DNA from: Pseudanabaenales cyanobacterium
GTDB lineage: Bacteria; Cyanobacteriota; Cyanobacteriia; Phormidesmidales; Phormidesmidaceae
Reading direction: 5' to 3'
DNA: 6,813 nucleotides
NCBI GenBank assembly: GCA_022360135.1
Contig: JAKSDM010001501.1
Coordinates: 1 to 6,813 of the forward strand
Shown here: positions 1 to 5,747 of the stretch, in pieces
How the letters are laid out: each line of letters starts with the position of its first letter
Position numbering within the stretch: the stretch's first letter is position 1
Notes under the pieces: generated by a model
Told to the model about the DNA's origin: nothing
Database searches by the model: none
Seen by the model: the letters and a program-made list of their open reading frames with translations, nothing else
Position numbers and translations under genes: made by a program

Positions 1-387
1 ACCCTCACCCAGATAGAAGGTGTTGTGGCTGAAGGTCAACCGGAAGGGGCTCTTTCAGCGGGCGGCATTGAGATCAGAGGACAAGCCTGCGCATTTGATG
101 ATGTGAATGATTTTCTCTTGGTTTTGCAGCGTTCACCGCTTCTAGAGGGGGAAACGGTGCAGTTGGTTGACGCCAGATTACAGGATGAAGTGCTGGATCC
201 AAGCGAGGACGGCGGCTGCCCTGGCGCCCCTTCTAATGATCCGTTTAACTTAGTGGACTATACAGTTCGCTCCGACATTACCTCCAAGTCGGCTTCCGAA
301 CTGCTGGGAACGCTAGAAAGTGAAGGAGCGGTCGGTTTAGTTAGCCGCCTCAGAGTCCTTGAAGATACAGGAGTTATTCAGCCATGA
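1..387 (+). CDS. pilN: Type IV pilus assembly protein PilN, C-terminal part (5' end outside the window)
   Basis: The frame is open from base 1 to the TGA at 385-387, so 128 C-terminal residues are visible and the start lies upstream. The GTG at 25 is internal and is not taken as a start. PilN is a bitopic inner-membrane protein that pairs with PilO and binds PilM on the cytoplasmic side. What is visible would be the periplasmic part. The stretch around residues 22-52 of the visible part (GIEIRGQACAF, then a DVNDFLLVLQRSPLL segment) fits the conserved end of the PilN ferredoxin-like fold: a beta strand, then a helix with 'F...LQ.SPLL'. The tail that follows is acidic and cysteine-containing and is less conserved. 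The stop overlaps the pilO start (ATGA), which implies translational coupling. The identity rests mainly on this motif and on being directly followed by pilO and pilQ. Confidence 0.85.
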   Translation, partial: TLTQIEGVVAEGQPEGALSAGGIEIRGQACAFDDVNDFLLVLQRSPLLEGETVQLVDARLQDEVLDPSEDGGCPGAPSNDPFNLVDYTVRSDITSKSASELLGTLESEGAVGLVSRLRVLEDTGVIQP

Positions 388-1274
388 CTGTCAGCGGAGA
401 TTTTATTCCTGCCGAAGAGAATCAAGCCTTCGAATCTGACCCTACTTATCCAGTCGCCTTTGGCATTGAGCTGAATCCAAAAGTCCAGGGCATTGGGGTG
501 GCTTTAGTGGGGATTGTGGGAGCTGTCTTCCTGTATACACAAGTGATTCAGCCGACTCAGGAGACAAAGGCGTCCTTAGAAACTAGCATCGATCAAAAAG
601 AAGATCAGCTGGCGCAACAAGAGGCCAGTTTGCGGCAAATTGAAGAGGTTCAGGCGGCTTTAGATAGGGCTGTGGAACAGCGGGCTGAGATCTATAGTCT
701 GCTGGGAGATGCCAATAGCTTGGACACATTGCTGCTGGATATTAATCAGCAGATTAAGGGCAGTAACGCGGGGCTTTCAAGAGTTGTTGGCGGGGGGTTG
801 CAAGCTCTTGGTTTTTTTGATCAGTATTTCCGGACGCTCGGTTTTTCTCCTCAGCAGCGAGAGCGTTTGCGCGCTCAATTTGCCGAACAGCCTGCGGTGA
901 GATTTGTTTACCAGGCTGAGCTGCAGCAGTTTACCCCTCAGATCGAGTCATCTGGAGTAGTGAATGACGGCGTTTTTGGACCTCAGTTGGACGGTAAGTT
1001 GGAACGGCAGACCGTTACTGTTAGCATCCAGGCCCTTTTCCAGCAAACTCAGGCCATTATCCGAAACCTGGAACGCTTGGAGCCGCTAGTGATCATGAAG
1101 GATTTTCAGCAAGATATTGCGCCGCCGAGAGGGGGTGTTTCTGAGGAAGACTTGCAGGGGCTGCCCCGGCCACTCAACACTAACTTTACCCTTGAGGTCT
1201 TAGTGCCCACTGGAGGTCCAGAGGATCTACCCGAACCGCCGCCAGCGGGAGACCAACCTGCCTCAGAAGGATGA
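384..1274 (+). CDS. pilO: Type IV pilus assembly protein PilO
   Basis: This 296-residue protein has the standard PilO layout. Residues 1-33 form a short cytoplasmic N-terminus. One membrane helix lies at about 35-52 (VQGIGVALVGIVGAVFLY). A charged, glutamine-rich coiled coil follows at about 58-105, and then a periplasmic domain with a conserved-looking LDTLLLDIN segment (113-121). The last ~23 residues are a proline- and glycine-rich acidic tail. In the family, PilO dimerises with PilN through the coiled coil and periplasmic fold and helps link the inner-membrane platform to the secretin. The ATG start overlaps the pilN stop by four bases, so no separate ribosome site is needed. The next gene is pilQ with no pilP between, as is usual in cyanobacteria. 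The family is assigned by architecture and gene order rather than by a catalytic motif. Confidence 0.9.
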   Translation: MTVSGDFIPAEENQAFESDPTYPVAFGIELNPKVQGIGVALVGIVGAVFLYTQVIQPTQETKASLETSIDQKEDQLAQQEASLRQIEEVQAALDRAVEQRAEIYSLLGDANSLDTLLLDINQQIKGSNAGLSRVVGGGLQALGFFDQYFRTLGFSPQQRERLRAQFAEQPAVRFVYQAELQQFTPQIESSGVVNDGVFGPQLDGKLERQTVTVSIQALFQQTQAIIRNLERLEPLVIMKDFQQDIAPPRGGVSEEDLQGLPRPLNTNFTLEVLVPTGGPEDLPEPPPAGDQPASEG

Positions 1275-1326
1275 CCCCTCGGTCAGTGTTGTTACGCCCA
1301 TGACTATAGTGGTTTTTATTTGCATG

Positions 1327-1389
1327 GATTACACCCTAAACCCCACTCCCCGCCTTCACCGAAATGTATTCCACCCAGGCGAGAATCAC
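1327..1389. repeat. Dispersed ~62-bp repeat, copy A, in the pilO-pilQ spacer
   Basis: This stretch aligns in the same orientation with 5572-5633 at about 47 of 63 positions with a single one-base gap. Both copies start with a GAYTACACCCTAMACCCC block and end with GCGAGAATCAC. The two copies sit in unrelated intergenic regions, which points to a dispersed repeat rather than a shared gene. The C-rich first half is G-rich on the minus strand. It occupies about a third of the 193-bp gap between pilO and pilQ. The rest of that gap shows no ORF and no clear -35/-10 pair, so pilQ is probably still transcribed from upstream of pilN/pilO, though this is not certain. Confidence 0.6.
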
Positions 1390-1455
1390 TGTAAATAGGG
1401 CTGGCTGGAGAACCCCATACCTGCTTAATACCTACGACCTAACTAGATTGTGATG

Positions 1456-1461
1456 AAGGAG
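1456..1461 (+). promoter_or_regulatory. Ribosome binding site of pilQ
   Basis: AAGGAG lies six bases before the GTG at 1468. It decides the pilQ start. An in-frame GTG-ATG pair at 1450-1455 runs into a TGA at 1462 and cannot serve, and the chosen start places a clean signal peptide at residue 1. Confidence 0.8.
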
Positions 1462-1467
1462 TGAACT

Positions 1468-3621
1468 GTGAAACGCCATTTCGGATTCGGAAACCTTTTT
1501 GTTGGGGGCGCCTTGATTGCTTTGGCCGCCCAGCCTGTGGAAGCTGCCGCCACTGTGATTACGGGTGTTGAGTTGAGCCCAACCGAAGCGGGCTTGGAGC
1601 TGATTTTGGAAACTGAAGCAGGGGATGATCCGCAGATTTTTGCGGTCAGCCAAGGCAATACGTTGCGGGCGGATATCACCCATACCCAACTTAGGCTCTC
1701 AGAAGGGGAGAGTTTTACTCAGAGCGATCCAGCCCCAGGCATTGAGTCGATTTCGATTGCTCCGTTGGACGCTAATAGCGTGCGAATCATAGTCAGTGGC
1801 TCAGAGATGGCTCCGCTGGGAGAGGTGCAAAACTCTGGGGACGATCGCCTAGTATTCAACTTCAATACCGATCCAAATGAAGCGATCGCCCAAGCCACGC
1901 CCGATCTACCTGCAGAAATTGAGACTGTTCCGTCTTCAGCCCCCAGTCAGGTGGCTCAGACCCCTGATGGAACTGGGGCTCCTCCAGCTCAGCCTCAACC
2001 AGCTCCAGATGTCCTGGTGCCTAATCCAGATGTTCGAATCGACGGGGTTGCGGTGCCCGGCCCTAGGCGTCAACCAGCGCCGCCCTTCTTACCGCGAGCG
2101 GTAGCCCCCCCGTTAGGGGACATCGCTGTCGCTGGTTTTGAAAATAATCCAGGCGCGATTGACCTGGGGAGTGCTGAACGGGTGCCTCGCTTGGTGCTGC
2201 GCAATGCTCCGGCCAGGGATGTGTTGGCGCTATTGGCGCGGGCGGCGGGTTTGAACTTAGCCTTCGTCGATCCGGAAGGGGACGGAGAAGGCCCTAGAAT
2301 CACTCTGGATATTGAGAACGAGCCGGTGCAGGATGTGTTTAACCATGTGCTGCGCCTCAGCGATCTGGATGCGAGTCGGATTGGCAGGACCATTTTTGTC
2401 AGCCCCGATTTGCCAGGCAGCGCCCGTAACCTTGTCAGCCGCAGCTTGCGGATGAACCAGGTGACTGCAGACGCCGCCGCCGCCTTCTTGGCCAGTTTAG
2501 GGGCGGAAGCTACTCAAACCGTCACCACGGTAGAAACCGAAGAAGTCACGATTGAAGGGGTGGTGGAAGAGGGGACAGAGGTTGCCGCCATCACCAGGCA
2601 AACTACCACTGAAATCGAAGAGATTACGGTTGACCTCGAAGAAGCAGTCCCGGTGTTAGAGGGTTTGTTGGCGATCGCCGATAGCCGCCTTAATTCGGTC
2701 ACCTTAGTCGGCGAACAGCGGTTAGTCGATATGGCGACCCAGTATCTGCAACAGCTTGACTTGCGACGTCGTCAGGCGGCGATCAATGTCAAGATTGTTG
2801 ATGTCAGTTTGGATGCAACAGATAACTTTGGGGCAAGTTTCTCATTTCAGGTAGGCGACACCAATGTGGTCAGCACGGGCGGCGCAGCGGTGATTAACTT
2901 TGGCAACACCACGCCTAACGCAGTGTCATCGACTCCCCTCACAACCACAGGCATTGCGAGTCTAGGCGACATTAATCCCTTTAATCTTATCAACCAATTT
3001 CTGCTTCAGATACAGGCCCAGATTATCAGTGGCAACGCCAAGATCTTGACCGATCCAACCCTGATCGTCCAAGAAGGGCAGACGGCGAGCGTTAACCTGA
3101 CTGCAGATGTAGTTACAAATGTCGAGACGCAGGTGACGACAGGCGACAACCCAGTTTTCACAACGACGATTGAGACTGACGAGGCGGGTTTAATTCTGAC
3201 TATTCAGGTTAGCCGCATCGACGACAATGGTTTTGTGACAGTGAATGTGACGCCATCAGTGACTGCATTCGCAGATAGTGTAACTGTTACTACGGCTGAG
3301 GGAGCCTCAAACGAAATTTCCTTGCTGAGTCGGCGAGAAGTCAGTTCGGGGGATGTCCGGTTACGGGACGGGCAAACGTTGATACTCGCCGGTATTATCC
3401 GAGACTCAGAGACAACTACGGTGAGCAAAGTCCCGATCCTAGGCGATATTCCGATTCTGGGCGCCTTATTCAGAAGTACAGAGCGGGAGCAAAATCGGGA
3501 TGAAGTGATTATCATGCTGACGCCCCAAATTCTGGATGACTCCGATCAAGCCACTTATGGGTACAGCTATACCCCAGGAGAGGATGTCCAGGAGTTACTG
3601 GAGCGTTCTCGGCGGCGATAG
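1468..3621 (+). CDS. pilQ: Type IV pilus secretin PilQ with N-terminal AMIN domain
   Basis: PilQ (717 residues) forms the multimeric outer-membrane channel through which the pilus passes. Starting at GTG with AAGGAG six bases upstream gives a Sec signal peptide: KRH, a hydrophobic run to about residue 22, and a likely cleavage after VEA (26) or AA (27). An AMIN domain, thought to bind peptidoglycan, spans about 33-133. A proline-rich linker runs from about 143 to 215. An STN/N0-type domain lies at about 240-312 and a secretin N1 domain at about 324-430, the latter interrupted by a Thr/Val/Glu-rich insert at about 351-390. The secretin core runs from about 437 to 690. It ends with the classic VPILGDIPILGALF (655-668) and MLTPQIL signatures. 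The length and the acidic insert are ordinary for cyanobacterial PilQ. It completes the pilN-pilO-pilQ cluster. No frameshift is seen. Confidence 0.96.
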   Translation: MKRHFGFGNLFVGGALIALAAQPVEAAATVITGVELSPTEAGLELILETEAGDDPQIFAVSQGNTLRADITHTQLRLSEGESFTQSDPAPGIESISIAPLDANSVRIIVSGSEMAPLGEVQNSGDDRLVFNFNTDPNEAIAQATPDLPAEIETVPSSAPSQVAQTPDGTGAPPAQPQPAPDVLVPNPDVRIDGVAVPGPRRQPAPPFLPRAVAPPLGDIAVAGFENNPGAIDLGSAERVPRLVLRNAPARDVLALLARAAGLNLAFVDPEGDGEGPRITLDIENEPVQDVFNHVLRLSDLDASRIGRTIFVSPDLPGSARNLVSRSLRMNQVTADAAAAFLASLGAEATQTVTTVETEEVTIEGVVEEGTEVAAITRQTTTEIEEITVDLEEAVPVLEGLLAIADSRLNSVTLVGEQRLVDMATQYLQQLDLRRRQAAINVKIVDVSLDATDNFGASFSFQVGDTNVVSTGGAAVINFGNTTPNAVSSTPLTTTGIASLGDINPFNLINQFLLQIQAQIISGNAKILTDPTLIVQEGQTASVNLTADVVTNVETQVTTGDNPVFTTTIETDEAGLILTIQVSRIDDNGFVTVNVTPSVTAFADSVTVTTAEGASNEISLLSRREVSSGDVRLRDGQTLILAGIIRDSETTTVSKVPILGDIPILGALFRSTEREQNRDEVIIMLTPQILDDSDQATYGYSYTPGEDVQELLERSRRR
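2670..2679. repeat. HIP1 palindrome (full GGCGATCGCC)
   Basis: This is a perfect copy of the highly iterated palindrome of cyanobacterial genomes. The GCGATCGC core also occurs at 1882-1889, 5027-5034, 5162-5169 and 6791-6798, giving five cores in 6.8 kb where about 0.1 would be expected by chance. A one-mismatch decamer lies at 1840-1849. All are inside coding sequence. They support a cyanobacterial origin for both the pilus and the cobD parts of the window. Confidence 0.85.
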
Positions 3622-3632
3622 CGAGAGCGTTC
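3601..3632 (+). terminator. Stem-loop across the pilQ stop codon, possible terminator
   Basis: Bases 3601-3611 can pair with 3622-3632 as an 11-bp stem containing two G-T wobbles. The 10-base loop includes the last bases of the pilQ stop. No T-tract follows, so it is not a textbook intrinsic terminator. It may end or stabilise the pil mRNA. It is GC-rich compared with the AT-rich spacer that follows. Confidence 0.35.
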
Positions 3633-3670
3633 GCTTGTGAGGGATACCTCTCAGTGACAGAAAAACTCCA

Positions 3671-3914
3671 GGTTTCGAAATGGATCGAGTTTAACTGGAT
3701 GCCAGGTTGATTAATAAGAATGGCTGAAGGTTTTTTATGGAAAAGGGTTTCAGTCAATTTTGGAGATTCTTGAACTGTTGACTTTTGTAAGCGAATCGAG
3801 ATAATTTTCTGAAAAATCCCCGAAATCCATATAAATTCCAGGTTTCATCGATCTATATTGGCAAAGTTCCCCTTAGAATAAGGCAGTAAAATTTTGAGGT
3901 TTCAGGGGTTTCAG
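3671..3914. repeat. Five scattered GGTTTC repeats between pilQ and the HU gene
   Basis: GGTTTC starts at 3671, 3746, 3841, 3898 and 3907. Three of these extend to GGTTTCAG (3746, 3898, 3907), and the last two are nearly tandem. TCCAGGTTTC occurs twice (3667-3676 and 3837-3846). The 394-bp spacer has no credible gene. These repeats and the candidate promoters are all I can see in it. The repeats may be binding sites for a regulator of the HU gene or remnants of a repeat element. Spacing is irregular (75, 95, 57 and 9 bp), so iterons are unlikely. Confidence 0.4.
3778..3805 (+). promoter_or_regulatory. Candidate distal sigma-70 promoter for the HU-cobD unit
   Basis: TTGACT (3778-3783) and GATAAT (3800-3805) are separated by 16 bases, each one mismatch from the housekeeping consensus. 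Transcription would begin near 3812 and give a leader of about 200 bases before the HU start. Confidence 0.5.
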
Positions 3915-3934
3915 CGATTTGGGTTGATAATCTC

Positions 3935-3940
3935 TATAAT
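3935..3940 (+). promoter_or_regulatory. Candidate proximal -10 element of the HU gene
   Basis: A perfect TATAAT, with no good -35 at the right distance (TTGATA at 3924 is only five bases upstream). Cyanobacterial promoters lacking a -35 and driven by an activator are common. The two closest GGTTTCAG repeats end at 3914, just upstream of where the -35 would lie. The start of transcription would be near 3947, giving a leader of about 70 bases. Confidence 0.45.
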
Positions 3941-4015
3941 CCGGATTTAGACCCTGGCTCTTATATAGAGAAGCTGTAACTCCGTTATTTTGTATAAACC
4001 CATGAGGAGATTGAT

Positions 4016-4297
4016 ATGAATAAAGGTGAGCTGGTGGATAGAGTGGCCGAGAAGGCTGCTGTCACCAAAAAGCAGGCTGATGCTGTGATTACGGCTACAA
4101 TCGAGTCGATTATGGAGGCGGTGTCTAGTGGAGATAAAGTGACCTTAGTTGGCTTTGGTTCTTTTGAACCGAGGGAGCGTAAAGCACGGGAAGGTCGTAA
4201 CCCTAAAACGGGCGACACCATGCTGATTCCGGCGACTAAGGTGCCTGCCTTTTCGGCTGGAAAGCTGTTCAAAGAGATGGTTGCTCCACCTAAGTAA
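4016..4297 (+). CDS. hup: HU family DNA-binding protein
   Basis: HU is a small basic dimer that bends and compacts DNA in the nucleoid. The 93-residue length is typical. The N-terminal helical part has MNKGELVDRVAEKAAVTKKQ at 1-20. The family signature lies in the arm region at about 46-66: GFGSF, a run of basic residues, then GRNPKTG. The proline at 63 is the one that intercalates into the minor groove. The C-terminal helix is AFSAGKLFKEMV. GAGGAG ends seven bases before the ATG and supports this start. The gene follows an AT-rich spacer with candidate promoters and is followed after only 12 bases by cobD in the same frame, so the two are probably co-transcribed. No truncation or missing residue is seen. 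IHF is less likely because cyanobacteria usually carry a single HU type. Confidence 0.96.
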   Translation: MNKGELVDRVAEKAAVTKKQADAVITATIESIMEAVSSGDKVTLVGFGSFEPRERKAREGRNPKTGDTMLIPATKVPAFSAGKLFKEMVAPPK

Positions 4298-4309
4298 AAA
4301 GCAGTTGCA

Positions 4310-5431
4310 TTGTCGAACCCATTTACTACTCGACCTGTTCATGGGGGGAATTTAGTCTGGGCTGCTTCGCTATCGGGTTGTTCCCCCTCTGATCTATTAG
4401 ACTTTTCAGCCAGTATTAATCCTTTAGGGCCCCCAAAGTCAGCGATTCAGGCGATCCAGGCCCATCTGCCTCAATTGACTGTTTATCCTGATCCTAGCTA
4501 CAGCCAGCTGTGTGCAGAGTTAGGAGAAATCCATGGTTTGCCGCCTGACTGGATTCTGCCTGGCAATGGTTCTGCTGAGTTACTGACCTGGGCAGGCCGG
4601 GATTTTGCTGATCTAGCGGCGACTTATCTCTTGACCCCTGCATTTGGAGATTACAGTCGGGCGCTAAGCGCTTCTGGGGTTAAGGTGGTGGCTTGCCCCT
4701 TGCTAGAGCCAGGGGGAGGGGGTGTGGAATGTGGAGTGGGGGGGGTGGGGTTAGAGGCAGTCTTGGCGGTTGAGGGATTTGCCCCTAAGCAGTGCGGCTT
4801 GCTGTTGAATAATCCTCACAATCCAACTGGGCGGCTTTTTTCCCAGGAGTCTATCCTGCCTTATCTGGATCAATTTGCCTTAGTGGTTGTGGATGAGGCG
4901 TTTATGGATTTCTTGCCGCCGGATCAGCGGCAAAGTTTGGTTGGTCAGGTTCACCATCATTCTAATCTGGTAATTTTGTGTTCTCTGACCAAATTTTACA
5001 GCCTACCCGGATTGCGTTTGGGATATGCGATCGCCCATCCGGATCGGCTTCGTCGTTGGCGGCAATGGCGTGATCCTTGGCCCGTGAATGTCCTGGCGGC
5101 GGCGGCAGCTGCAACGGTGTTGCAGGATCAGGCGTTTCAACGTCGGAGTTGGGAGTGGCTTGCGATCGCCCAGCCTCAGCTCTTTGAGGGACTCGCTCAG
5201 TTGCCCGGACTTCGCCCCCTACCGAGCGCCGTTAACTTTTTGCTGGTGGCGTGTGAACTGTCCAGTTCACACCTCCAGCTGCAACTCCTCAAACGGTATC
5301 GGATTTTGATTCGCGACTGTCTCAGCTTTCCGGAATTGGGCGATCATTACTTTCGGGTCGCGGTCCGTTTGGTCTCGGAGAACCAGACGTTAATACAAGG
5401 GTTGACTGACATTTTGGATGGCAGCCGCTAG
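4310..5431 (+). CDS. cobD: Threonine-phosphate decarboxylase (CobD-type, PLP-dependent)
   Basis: CobD decarboxylates L-threonine O-3-phosphate to aminopropanol phosphate, the linker between the corrin ring and the nucleotide loop of cobalamin (pseudocobalamin in cyanobacteria). The protein has 373 residues with fold-type I aminotransferase motifs: HGGN (11-14), LLDFSASINPLG (29-40), GNG (85-87), NNPHNPTG (167-174), DEAF (195-198) and SLTKFY with the PLP lysine at 228. These are followed by PGLRLGY, then RILIR and YFRVA (R349) near the end. HGGN near the N-terminus and SINPLG favour CobD over histidinol-phosphate aminotransferase (HisC). The start is TTG. No ATG or GTG lies between the HU stop and HGGN, and there is no clear Shine-Dalgarno sequence, so coupling to HU translation is likely. 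A Gly/Val-rich stretch at 135-147 appears longer than in the enterobacterial enzyme and is encoded by long G runs. Confidence 0.9.
   Translation: MSNPFTTRPVHGGNLVWAASLSGCSPSDLLDFSASINPLGPPKSAIQAIQAHLPQLTVYPDPSYSQLCAELGEIHGLPPDWILPGNGSAELLTWAGRDFADLAATYLLTPAFGDYSRALSASGVKVVACPLLEPGGGGVECGVGGVGLEAVLAVEGFAPKQCGLLLNNPHNPTGRLFSQESILPYLDQFALVVVDEAFMDFLPPDQRQSLVGQVHHHSNLVILCSLTKFYSLPGLRLGYAIAHPDRLRRWRQWRDPWPVNVLAAAAAATVLQDQAFQRRSWEWLAIAQPQLFEGLAQLPGLRPLPSAVNFLLVACELSSSHLQLQLLKRYRILIRDCLSFPELGDHYFRVAVRLVSENQTLIQGLTDILDGSR
4712..4750 (+). other. G-tract cluster in cobD, possible G-quadruplex
   Basis: G runs of 5, 5, 8 and 4 bases occur at 4712-4716, 4718-4722, 4738-4745 and 4747-4750, with loops of 1, 15 and 1 bases. 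GG pairs in the middle loop give further choices. The tract lies on the coding strand and so would also be in the mRNA. It encodes the Gly/Val-rich loop of CobD. Folding is inferred, not shown. Confidence 0.4.
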
Positions 5432-5451
5432 CGGTTAAGGGTATCTATCTA

Positions 5452-5553
5452 CTTAGGAGATTTCCAGGAACAAAGATACTAGCACTGCGGTGCATTACAC
5501 TTCGCTAACAGCACCCTACAAAGGGTAAATTCTTTTCTGGAAATCTACTTAAG
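5452..5553. repeat. Nested palindromic MITE-like repeat downstream of cobD
   Basis: The outer arms are 5452-5473 and 5531-5553. They are imperfect inverted repeats sharing AGATTTCCAG on one side and CTGGAAATCT on the other, with about one gap and a few mismatches. Inside is a second hairpin (5489-5515) with GGTGCATTA facing TAACAGCACC around a CTTCGC-type loop. A small ACCCT/AGGGT stem follows at 5513-5526. The inner part resembles a degenerate form of the GGTGCGTTA...TAACGCACC repeat that is frequent in cyanobacterial genomes. ATCTACTTA occurs in direct orientation at both ends (5447-5455 and 5543-5551), which might be a target duplication or part of the arms. No transposase is present, so any movement would have been in trans. 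It starts 20 bases after the cobD stop and could also act as a transcript end. Confidence 0.55.
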
Positions 5554-5571
5554 CCGGAACATTTTGGCTTT

Positions 5572-5633
5572 GACTACACCCTACACCCCATCCCCTACCT
5601 TGCCGAGATGGGTTTAGTCCAAGCGAGAATCAC
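5572..5633. repeat. Dispersed ~62-bp repeat, copy B, downstream of cobD
   Basis: This is the partner of copy A at 1327-1389, in the same orientation, about 75 percent alike. This copy has CTACACC twice in tandem at its start. It can also form a CCCATC/GATGGG stem (5587-5592 with 5607-5612), which copy A cannot, so that stem is not a conserved trait. It lies 18 bases after the MITE-like repeat. Confidence 0.6.
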
Positions 5634-5730
5634 CAAAGTTGGCGCCCAGATAGTTTACTCATTCTTAACGTTGCCCCTGTATTGTCTCTAACAGTAAGTT
5701 AAGAGGCCATTTTTACGCATGGGTCTAAAG

Positions 5731-5735
5731 AGGAG
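5731..5735 (+). promoter_or_regulatory. Ribosome binding site left without a start codon
   Basis: AGGAG, within AAAGAGGAG, precedes the signal-peptide frame. No ATG, GTG or TTG in that frame follows until 5823. ATA at 5748, 12 bases on, sits where MSRLSRRQ would begin. The ATG at 5719 is in another frame and reaches TAA after six codons. Confidence 0.45.
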
Positions 5736-5747
5736 ATAACATATTCC

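Noticed and set aside
1289..1310. Promoter for pilQ from TTGTTA and TATAGT
   Set aside because: The two boxes are only 10 bases apart, far too close for a sigma-70 promoter.
2070..2393. 107-codon minus-strand ORF inside pilQ
   Set aside because: It mirrors the codon pattern of pilQ; its serine/arginine-rich product looks like an antisense shadow.
2518..2640. Thr/Glu-rich insert in PilQ as a foreign domain
   Set aside because: Cyanobacterial PilQ proteins usually carry an insert of this kind within the N1 region, so it is ordinary.
3512..3757. 81-codon minus-strand ORF over the pilQ end and the spacer
   Set aside because: It is antisense to the conserved secretin end, has no ribosome site that stands out and matches no family I know.
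3985..4272. 95-codon minus-strand ORF opposite the HU gene
   Set aside because: It lies almost wholly antisense to a conserved HU gene and has no independent support.
5653..5671. A PHO-box-like pair ahead of the phosphatase-like pseudogene
   Set aside because: CTTAACGT at 5664 is close to the cyanobacterial half-site, but the half-site 11 bases upstream matches at only about four of eight positions.
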